A DNA stretch of 33,209 nucleotides from Spirochaetales bacterium. Lineage in GTDB: Bacteria > Spirochaetota > Spirochaetia > UBA9216. The stretch lies in NCBI GenBank assembly GCA_031273605.1, contig JAISRN010000153.1, forward strand, positions 1 through 33,209, written 5' to 3'. The position numbers and the translations under genes were made by a program. This document shows, piece after piece, positions 17,564 to 25,223 of this stretch. The notes beneath the pieces were generated by a model, which searched no databases, was not told the origin of the DNA, and saw only the letters and a list, made by a program, of their open reading frames with translations. Each line of letters starts with the position of its first letter. Within the stretch, counting starts at the first letter, position 1.

Positions 17564-19552
17564 GGGGAAACCGCTATCGTTGTGGGAGGAGGCCATGCGG
17601 GAATCGAGGCGGCCCTGGCCCTGGCCCGGACGGGTTTTGAGGCCCTTCTGATAACCCAAAACCTGGAAACCATCGGCCGCCTGTCCTGCAACCCCAGCAT
17701 CGGCGGCCTGGCCAAGGGGAACATGGTTCGGGAAATTGACGCCCTGGGGGGGGAGATGGGAAAGCTCATTGACCGGACCATGATTCAATTCCGAATCCTA
17801 AATCGCCGGCGGGGTCCTGCGGTTCAGGCGCCCCGGGCCCAGGCGGATAAATTTCTTTACAGCCGCACCGCCCGGCAGGTTTTGGAAAACGAAAAAAACT
17901 TGCGCCTTTTTCAAGATACGGTGGTTGACATAATCACCGGGCCTGAGGGCCGCCTGGAGGGGGTTCTTACCGGGCGGGGCCTTAGGATAAAAGCCCGGAC
18001 GGTGGTGATTACCACGGGAACCTTTATGGAGGGCCGGGTTTTTATCGGCGGCTACGACTGTTCCTCCGGGCGGCTGGGAGAGCCGGCGGCCCTGGGGCTG
18101 GGCCCCGCCCTGCAAAAACGGGGCTTTGTCCTGGGCCGGCTCAAGACCGGCACCCCCGCCAGGGTACACGCCGGCAGCCTGGACTACGGTGGGATGGAAA
18201 GGCAGGACGGGGATAAAGAAAGGCTTCCCTTTTCCTTTAGCCATGACCGGATTGACCGGCCGGACCTTCCCTGCTACATCACCTACACCAACCCGGAGAC
18301 CCACCGGATCATCCGGGAAAATATTCACCGGTCCCCCCTTTACTCCGGGCGGATAGTGGGGGTTGGCCCCCGGTACTGCCCCTCCATCGAAGATAAGGTG
18401 GTCCGGTTTCCCCAGCGGGACCGGCACCAGATCTTTGTGGAACCGGAAGGGGAGGATTCCCGGGAGATGTACCTGAACGGCCTTTCCTCCTCCCTGCCCG
18501 AGGAGGTACAGCAGGCCTTTATTCAAACCCTGCCGGGGCTTCGCCGGGCCTGGATCACCCGGCCGGGCTATGCGGTGGAATACGATTACCTGGACCCCAC
18601 CCAGCTTAGCCCCGCTCTCATGGCGAAGGCCCTGCCGGGATTGTTTTTTGCCGGCCAGACCAACGGAACTTCGGGCTACGAGGAGGCGGCGGCCCAGGGC
18701 CTGATGGCGGGGCTAAACGCGTCCCTCTTTCTGAGGGGAATGCCGCCCCTGGTGTTAAGCCGGGCGGAGGCTTATATCGGCGTTTTAATTGACGACCTGG
18801 TAACCAGGGGAACCCGGGAACCCTACCGGATGTTCACCTCCCGGGCGGAGTACCGTTTAAGCCTCCGCCACGAGACCGCCGACCGGCGGCTTACGGAAAA
18901 GGGTTTTCACGGGGGGCTCCAAACCAGGGAGGCCCTGGACCGGCTGGAGGCCAAGCGGCAAAAAATCGAGGAGATCCGGGGCAAACTGAAAACCGCCCGC
19001 TTCGTCCTCTCCGCCCTTCCCCTTCCTCCCGCCGCCCCTTCCTCCCCCGAAGTCTCCACCCCCGGAGACACCGCCCCCGAAAACGCCGAAACCTCCGCCC
19101 CAACCGTGGATTGGCCGGCCCTGGCCGGGCGGCCTTTGGAGCAGGCCCTCAAGGTTCCCGGAGTGGGAATTCGGGATCTGCTGCCCTGCCTGCCCGGAGG
19201 GGAAGCCTACACCGGCCCCGGAGACCTGGAGGCCCTGGCCCAGGTGGAACTGGACGTTAAGTACGGGGGCTACATTGCCCGGCAGGAGATTCAGATTAAG
19301 CGGTTTGAAAAAATGGAAACCTCCCGGATTCCCCCGGACCTGGACTACGGCGCCGTGGAGGGCCTCTCCTCGGAGTCCCGGGAAAAACTCAAAAAATTCA
19401 GGCCCCTTTCCCTGGGGCAGGCCGGGCGAATATCGGGAATCAGGAGTTCCGATCTGGCCCTCCTCATGGTTCATCTCCGCCGCCGGCGGAGGACCGGGGA
19501 GGAACCTTCGCCCCCGGGGGATCCCCCAGGGGATTCCCAGGGTTCCGCCTAG
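17549..19552 (+). CDS. mnmG: tRNA uridine 5-carboxymethylaminomethyl modification enzyme MnmG
   Basis: VVGGGHAGIEAALALARTGFEALLITQNLETIGRLSCNPSIGGLAKGNMVREIDALGG; LKTGTPARV; NGTSGYEEAAAQGLMAGLNA. Confidence 0.97.
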   Translation: MWESKGETAIVVGGGHAGIEAALALARTGFEALLITQNLETIGRLSCNPSIGGLAKGNMVREIDALGGEMGKLIDRTMIQFRILNRRRGPAVQAPRAQADKFLYSRTARQVLENEKNLRLFQDTVVDIITGPEGRLEGVLTGRGLRIKARTVVITTGTFMEGRVFIGGYDCSSGRLGEPAALGLGPALQKRGFVLGRLKTGTPARVHAGSLDYGGMERQDGDKERLPFSFSHDRIDRPDLPCYITYTNPETHRIIRENIHRSPLYSGRIVGVGPRYCPSIEDKVVRFPQRDRHQIFVEPEGEDSREMYLNGLSSSLPEEVQQAFIQTLPGLRRAWITRPGYAVEYDYLDPTQLSPALMAKALPGLFFAGQTNGTSGYEEAAAQGLMAGLNASLFLRGMPPLVLSRAEAYIGVLIDDLVTRGTREPYRMFTSRAEYRLSLRHETADRRLTEKGFHGGLQTREALDRLEAKRQKIEEIRGKLKTARFVLSALPLPPAAPSSPEVSTPGDTAPENAETSAPTVDWPALAGRPLEQALKVPGVGIRDLLPCLPGGEAYTGPGDLEALAQVELDVKYGGYIARQEIQIKRFEKMETSRIPPDLDYGAVEGLSSESREKLKKFRPLSLGQAGRISGIRSSDLALLMVHLRRRRRTGEEPSPPGDPPGDSQGSA

Positions 19553-19562
19553 GACCTCCGGT

Positions 19563-20234
19563 ATGTTCCCCAAAACCCCTGCGGGTCCCGGACCCGGCGA
19601 GGCCCTCCGGGAAATTCAGGACCGGGTTCTCTCCCCCCTGGATTTTCCCCTTCCCCCCGGCCTGGGGGAAGCCTTAAGCCGCTACGTGGACGAGCTTTTG
19701 CTTTTCAATCCCCTCTACGGCCTGGTGGGAACCGGCGCCTCCCCGGAGGATCCCCGAAAGGAGTTGCTGCGCCACCTGGCCGACTGCCTGGCCCCGGGGG
19801 CCATTTTCCAAAGCCTGGAGCCCCGGAGCCTGGCGGACGTGGGAACCGGGGCGGGGCTGCCGGGGATTCCCCTGGCCCTGCTGCTGGATTCCTGCCGGGT
19901 AACTTTAGTGGAAGCCAAGGGGCGGCGCTGTGATTTTTTGAGGAATGCGTCGGCCCTCCTCGGCCTTGCCGGGCGGGTGGAAATTTTCCAGGGGCCCTTA
20001 AAGGAACTTCCCGGCAGCTTTGACGTGGTTACCTGCCGGGCCTTTGCGCCCCTTGACCGGGAAGGGAAGAACCTCTTAAAGATAGTCCGTCCCGGGGGCA
20101 AGCTGGCGGCCTACAAGGGGCGGGAGGAGGTTTTTGCGGGGGAGTTGGAAGGGCTGGGAGGGTATTCGGTAGAGCGGCTGCGCCACCCCCTCCTTACCGG
20201 AGAGCGAGCCCTGGTGCTGATTGACAAGGGCTAA
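19563..20234 (+). CDS. rsmG: 16S rRNA (guanine527-N7)-methyltransferase RsmG
   Basis: LADVGTGAGLPGIPLALLL, VTCRAFAPLDREGKNLLKIVRPGGKLAAYKGR; ATG 19563 preferred over the ORF-track start at 19275; follows mnmG. Confidence 0.93.
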   Translation: MFPKTPAGPGPGEALREIQDRVLSPLDFPLPPGLGEALSRYVDELLLFNPLYGLVGTGASPEDPRKELLRHLADCLAPGAIFQSLEPRSLADVGTGAGLPGIPLALLLDSCRVTLVEAKGRRCDFLRNASALLGLAGRVEIFQGPLKELPGSFDVVTCRAFAPLDREGKNLLKIVRPGGKLAAYKGREEVFAGELEGLGGYSVERLRHPLLTGERALVLIDKG

Positions 20235-20324
20235 ACCCATAAAAGTAATTGCAAAAAATGCGAAGGGGAAGGCAAAAGGGGAAAGGGCCGTGGTTAAGTT
20301 ACAAATTTCGGGCCGGAGGGCCTC

Positions 20325-21665
20325 CTAAGAAAGTTTGGCCAGGGTGCGGGCAAGCTGATCCTTTTCGATGAGGTCGATGAGCCGGGCCTCCACAAACTGT
20401 TTGGCCGTTTCGGAAAAAGTTCCCCCCACAAAGCAGAAACCCCGGCCGGCCCTGGTTTCTTTGATCCGGGAGTAGAGGTCCCGGAGGATCATGTCCCCCA
20501 CCACCCCTTGAGTCCGCAGAAACCGGAAAAGAATCACATCCTCCCACTTGGGGGTGCTAATCTCCGTTAGGATGTCGGCGTATTCGTTTTTTTCGACCGA
20601 AATGTTGGTTACTTTGATCTTGGCCTTGGGAAAAACCACCGTGGTAACCCGGCGGCAGAGGGCGACAAAATCGGAGGTTTGCCCCATGAGGTAAATCTGG
20701 AGGTTTTGGTTGGAATTCATCTCGGCGTACTTTCCGATGAGGGCTTCCACATCCCGGTAACCGGTGGCAATGGCATTGATTTCCCTAAGCTGCTTGAGGG
20801 CGGGGCCGATCTTTTGCTTTTGCAGATAAACCACGGCCAGGCGGTATTTGAGCTCCAGGTTGATATCCGGGGGGATGGCCTCGTGCTTTAAGCCCAGCTC
20901 ATAATCGGCGATGGCCTCATCGTAGCGTTTGAGGCTGGTATTGATTGATCCCGCATAAACCGCGGCCTTGGGCCCCATGAGGGGGTCCGTTTTGAGCTGG
21001 CCAAAGGTTTTGAGGGCCAGGTCGTTTTGGTTTAAATTGTGATAGATCTGCCCCAGGATGTAGAGGGTTTCCTTGTCCCCGGGGTCCAGCTCCAAAGCCC
21101 TTTTTAGATGGGGCGCCGCATCGGGGTTGCGGTTGAGCCGGGCCAGGCTTAGCCCCAGGTACTTGAGGGTTGCGGCGTGATCCCCCCGGGAATTCTTGGC
21201 CGCGGTGAGAAAGGAAATGGCCTTTTCGTAACTTTTGCGCAGGTACTCCAGGTAGCCCAGGTTGTAGTTGACATCGAAAATATCGCTTTTAACGCTCCAG
21301 GTGTAGAGGAGGTTTTTATAGGCCAGGTTGTAATTCTTTACCTGCATGGCCGCAAGGCCCAGACGCTGGCTTATGAAGGATTCGTCTAAGGTTTTGTCGG
21401 TGGCGCAGAGCTCTTGAAGGATGCCGTAGGCTTTTATGGCCTTATCCCAGGCTTGTTCCACATAGGCGGCATCCGCCACAACCATGAGGGCCCGGGCGTC
21501 CTTGGGGTTGGAGGTGAGGCGTTTATTGGCCTCTTTGAGGGTCATCACCTTTTCCCGGGATGACCCGCGGCTCCCGCCGCCGCCCCGCCGCTTTAGGCCG
21601 ATCATAGCCGCCACTAAACCTAGGACGCCAATAATGAGGACAGCGATGATTACAGGATTATCCAT
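20325..21665 (-). CDS. Membrane-anchored TPR protein with a degenerate Mrr-like C-terminal domain
   Basis: N-terminal TM (NPVIIAVLIIGVLGLVAAMIGL), multiple TPRs, C-terminus GRGFCFVGGTFSETAKQFVEARLIDLIEKDQLARTL resembling the distal part of Mrr-type domains. Confidence 0.7.
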   Translation of the reverse strand: MDNPVIIAVLIIGVLGLVAAMIGLKRRGGGGSRGSSREKVMTLKEANKRLTSNPKDARALMVVADAAYVEQAWDKAIKAYGILQELCATDKTLDESFISQRLGLAAMQVKNYNLAYKNLLYTWSVKSDIFDVNYNLGYLEYLRKSYEKAISFLTAAKNSRGDHAATLKYLGLSLARLNRNPDAAPHLKRALELDPGDKETLYILGQIYHNLNQNDLALKTFGQLKTDPLMGPKAAVYAGSINTSLKRYDEAIADYELGLKHEAIPPDINLELKYRLAVVYLQKQKIGPALKQLREINAIATGYRDVEALIGKYAEMNSNQNLQIYLMGQTSDFVALCRRVTTVVFPKAKIKVTNISVEKNEYADILTEISTPKWEDVILFRFLRTQGVVGDMILRDLYSRIKETRAGRGFCFVGGTFSETAKQFVEARLIDLIEKDQLARTLAKLS

Positions 21666-21671
21666 AGAAAT

Positions 21672-21700
21672 ATTATGAACTCTTGCCCCATTTGTGTCAA
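21672..21700 (-). promoter_or_regulatory. Promoter with predicted leaderless start for the TPR/Mrr-like gene
   Basis: Minus strand: TTGACA, 17 nt (CAAATGGGGCAAGAGTT), CATAAT, 6 nt (ATTTCT), ATG. Confidence 0.7.
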
Positions 21701-21939
21701 GAAAAGGACCGGCATGAAATTTAATTTAGCCGGGGATAACTGAGGCCCCCCAAAAAAAAAGAGAAATCCCTAGGGGCGCCAAAGGCGAAGGCCGGATCAA
21801 AAGGAGGGTGAAGGGGCGAAGGGGCGAAAGGCCCCTGGCTTGGTTTTTCTTGTTGAAGGGGAACTTTCTCTCAAGAACAGAGAATCCCTTCCGATTAGTT
21901 TAAATAAGCGGAGAATTTAAAATGACACGGGAGAGCCGA

Positions 21940-21968
21940 TTGACAAATTAAGCCGGCCCGGTTAGGCT
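21940..21968 (+). promoter_or_regulatory. Candidate promoter of the LysM gene
   Basis: TTGACA (21940-21945), 17 nt, TAGGCT (21963-21968). Confidence 0.45.
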
Positions 21969-22019
21969 TTAAGATAAAAAAGATTGGGCGCCGGGCGGTC
22001 GGTATAAAAGGATAAAATC

Positions 22020-23072
22020 GTGGCGGAATCATTAATTGGAATTAAAATCGCCAACGGCGAGCTTTTTCCCATTCTGGAGGAAGGCCGGGCGGGGAAAAAA
22101 CGGGTGGTACTGACCACGGTAAACAACAACCAGGCTAAAGTTCAAATTGATCTCTACAAAGGCCGGGGAAAAAAGCTCTCCGGCGCCGTCTTGCTGGGGA
22201 GTCTGACCATCGAAAACATCAAGCCCTCCGAGGAGGGGGAGCCGGAAATTGAACTCATCATCAGTCTGGATGATGAGGGCAGCCTCAACGCGGAGGCTTC
22301 GTATCAGGAATCCGGTGAACGGCAGGACCTGAATGTCAGGCTGAACATGACTCCCGGCGGGGAGGCCACGGAAAACCCGGAGGACGGCGATTTTAATATT
22401 GACATGGAATTTGGGGAGGATTCCCGGGACCTTTCGGAGGGGGATTCCTCTCCGGATTTTTCCGGAGATTTTTCCGATGAAGACTTTGAAACCGGTTTTG
22501 AAACCTCCGATGCCGGGGAAGGGGAGTTTTCCACCGAAACCTTCGGCGAAACGGAAAAAGAAAAAAAGGCCCGGATTTTCCGGATTTTCGGGGAAAAGCG
22601 GCGGTTCCTCCCCTACCTTCTTCTGATTATAGGGGTTCTTCTCCTGGTCTTCGGGATTATCTACTTTGTCTCCCTCCGCCGGGCCTCCCCCCCTGCCGAA
22701 GGGCCGGCCGCCGTCCAGGAGGCCCCCCCCGTTCCGCCTCCGGTTTCCCCGCCGGAAACCCAAGCCGCCCCTCCCGCCCCGGCAGCCCAACCGGTGGTTC
22801 CTGTGTCGCCCCCTCCGGCGGTTCAACCTTCCCCTCCGCCTCCGGCAGTGCAGGCCCAGCCTCCCGCCCCGGCGGTTCCTGTTGCGCCCCCCCCGCCGGC
22901 GGCCCCTTCCCAGGGCGGCGAGTGGTACCTCATCAAACGGGGGGATACCCTGTGGGACCTTTCCAATGCCTTTTACCGGACCCCTTGGCAGTATCAAAGG
23001 ATAGCCAGGGCCAACAACATTGCCGATCCCAACCGAATTTACTGGGGTTTCCGCATTTTCATACCGGAGTAA
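22020..23072 (+). CDS. Single-TM protein with Pro/Ala-rich linker and C-terminal LysM domain
   Basis: TM segment FLPYLLLIIGVLLLVFGIIYFV; PPP/APA linker; C-terminal GEWYLIKRGDTLWDLSNAFYRTPWQYQRIARANNIADPNRIYWGFRIFIP. Confidence 0.85.
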   Translation: MAESLIGIKIANGELFPILEEGRAGKKRVVLTTVNNNQAKVQIDLYKGRGKKLSGAVLLGSLTIENIKPSEEGEPEIELIISLDDEGSLNAEASYQESGERQDLNVRLNMTPGGEATENPEDGDFNIDMEFGEDSRDLSEGDSSPDFSGDFSDEDFETGFETSDAGEGEFSTETFGETEKEKKARIFRIFGEKRRFLPYLLLIIGVLLLVFGIIYFVSLRRASPPAEGPAAVQEAPPVPPPVSPPETQAAPPAPAAQPVVPVSPPPAVQPSPPPPAVQAQPPAPAVPVAPPPPAAPSQGGEWYLIKRGDTLWDLSNAFYRTPWQYQRIARANNIADPNRIYWGFRIFIPE

Positions 23073-23083
23073 ACTAAAGGCTG

Positions 23084-25159
23084 ATGGAAAAACCGAGGCT
23101 CGGACCCCTTCTGGGGGTTTTTTGCGCCCTCCTGGGGGGCTGCCGGGGGGAATTTTCCCTTTTGTCCGGCGAAGCCTTTCCCTTCTCTCCGGACCTCTCG
23201 ACCCTCCAATCCCGGCATCTCAAGGACCTGGGAGAATCCAAGGCCCTGCTCGTCGGTATTAATCTTTTTGAAAACGGCTACCCCGAGGAAGGGCTGCACA
23301 TCCTCTGCCTGCTGGCCCGTTCCGGCGATCCCCCGGTTAAGGAGGCGGCGGAGCGTTACCTGTGGCTCTTTCTCCCGGGGGCGGAAATCAATCCCTGGGA
23401 GTCCGTCCTTTCCCATTTTGCCGGGGAGGCGCCTCCGCCCTGGACCGAAGGGGGACGGCTGTTTGGCCGCGCCCTGGTGGAAACCGGGGGCTTTCAGGAG
23501 TTTTTGGAGGCCTTTCCTCCGGGGGGCGGGGAGGAAGGGGAGGACCTTCTCTTTTACCGCGCCCTGGGAGCGGCGGGCCTTCCCGATGGAGGGGCGGTTT
23601 GGCTGGCCCCCTATTTTTTGGCGGTTCCCGCCGGGGAGGGGCACCGCCGGATTCTCGCCCTTTTGGAAGGGGGGGGCGGGCTTCCCCCGGATTCTCCCTG
23701 GGAAGCCCTGGTGAAGGGGGTGGAAGCCCTGCTGAGGGAAGACGGGCCTAGGGCGCTGGACCTCCTGGAACCCCTCCTCGGCCGGTCCGGGGAAAATGAA
23801 CGGGGCTTGACGGAGAATCTCACCGCCCTGAACCGGAGGGCCGGCCGGTGGACCGCCGGGGCGGCAGCCCTTTTAGCCGCGGGGAAGGCCCGGTCCCAGG
23901 GATACTACTTTCACGCCGCCGGCCGGCTTTTACGCTGGGCCGGGGATTTGGCCGGGGCGGCGGAGGCCTTTGAGCAGGCCGGGACCTTTTCGGAGGCCGG
24001 GGGTTTTGAGGAACAGCGCAGCCTGTGGTACCTGGGGGAAACCCGGATTGCCGGGGATCCCCGGCGGGCCCCGGCCATTTTAGCGGAACTGGCCCCCCGC
24101 TGGCAGGACCGGGATTACTTTGCCGACACCCTGGAGTCCGTTACTTCCGCCTGCTTTTCCCGGCGGGATTGGGAGGCCCTTGAGGCCCTGACGGAGACCA
24201 CGGAGCTCTACGGAACCGGGGAAAACCAAAGCCGCCTGGCCTACCTTTTGGCCCGGCTTTCCGAAACGGGCCTTTGGGAAGGGGGGCGGGACCGGACGGC
24301 CCTCTTCCGCCGGGCGGTGGAGGCGGACCCTTCCGGTTACTATGCCTGGCTGGCCCGCCGGGGGCTTCAGCGGACGGGCCATGAGACGGAGGCCGGCTTT
24401 GGGGCGGTACTGGAGGAACCCCCGGACGCTCCGGCGCCTCCCCTTGGGGCGGACCCGGTGTTTCAGTACCTCTGCCAAACCGCCCAGGCCGATAAAGCCC
24501 TGGCCTGGCTGGAGGAGGGCTCCCTGTCCGGGGCGGCCTTTGATTCCGGGGATTACTTTCTCCTGGCGGGGCTTTTGTCAAAAACCCGCATTCTTACCGG
24601 CCTCCGCCTGCTAAACCGCCTTCCCCGGCGGGGAAGCTACGCCCTTCCGGAGTGGGAACTCCTCTATCCCCGGGGCTTTCAGGAACTGGCGGAACTAAAC
24701 GCCCGGACCTACGGTCTTCCCCCGGCCCTCCTCTTTGGCCTTGTGCGGGAAGAAAGCGGATTTGATCCGGCCATCGAGAGCCATGCCGGCGCGGTGGGGC
24801 TGGGGCAGATCATGCCTTCCACGGGCCGGGACATTGTGGAACGCATGGGGCGGCCTTCCGGGGACCTGAAAGACCCCGCCTTCAACCTGAACCTGTCGGC
24901 CTGGTACCTTAGGTGGCTCATGGATTACCTGGGGGATCCCATGGCCGCCCTCCTGTCCTACAACGGGGGGCCGGGGCGAATCCGGGCCCAGCGGGAAACC
25001 TGGAAGGACCTTCCCCCGGATCTGGCCCTGGAAACGGTAACTCCCAGGGAAACCCGGCTCTACGGAAAGAAGGTTTTTCTTTCCAGCCTGTACTACGGCA
25101 GCCTCTACTACGATACTTCCCCGGAAGCCGCTATCCGGTGGTTTTTTCCCGGTCTCTAG
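23084..25159 (+). CDS. Soluble lytic murein transglycosylase-like lipoprotein
   Basis: Lipobox-like LLGGC near the N-terminus; helical repeat region; SLT motifs GLVREESGFDPAIESHAGAVGLGQIMPSTG and ALLSYNGGPGRI. Confidence 0.9.
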   Translation: MEKPRLGPLLGVFCALLGGCRGEFSLLSGEAFPFSPDLSTLQSRHLKDLGESKALLVGINLFENGYPEEGLHILCLLARSGDPPVKEAAERYLWLFLPGAEINPWESVLSHFAGEAPPPWTEGGRLFGRALVETGGFQEFLEAFPPGGGEEGEDLLFYRALGAAGLPDGGAVWLAPYFLAVPAGEGHRRILALLEGGGGLPPDSPWEALVKGVEALLREDGPRALDLLEPLLGRSGENERGLTENLTALNRRAGRWTAGAAALLAAGKARSQGYYFHAAGRLLRWAGDLAGAAEAFEQAGTFSEAGGFEEQRSLWYLGETRIAGDPRRAPAILAELAPRWQDRDYFADTLESVTSACFSRRDWEALEALTETTELYGTGENQSRLAYLLARLSETGLWEGGRDRTALFRRAVEADPSGYYAWLARRGLQRTGHETEAGFGAVLEEPPDAPAPPLGADPVFQYLCQTAQADKALAWLEEGSLSGAAFDSGDYFLLAGLLSKTRILTGLRLLNRLPRRGSYALPEWELLYPRGFQELAELNARTYGLPPALLFGLVREESGFDPAIESHAGAVGLGQIMPSTGRDIVERMGRPSGDLKDPAFNLNLSAWYLRWLMDYLGDPMAALLSYNGGPGRIRAQRETWKDLPPDLALETVTPRETRLYGKKVFLSSLYYGSLYYDTSPEAAIRWFFPGL

Positions 25160-25223
25160 GTTTTGCCGGAATTGTGCCGATAAAGACGATAAAGAATTGA
25201 GGATAAAATCAGGAGGAACTTCT

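Noticed and set aside
19275-19562. N-terminal extension of the rsmG ORF
   Set aside because: Overlaps the mnmG 3' end in another frame; low-complexity residues unlike RsmG.
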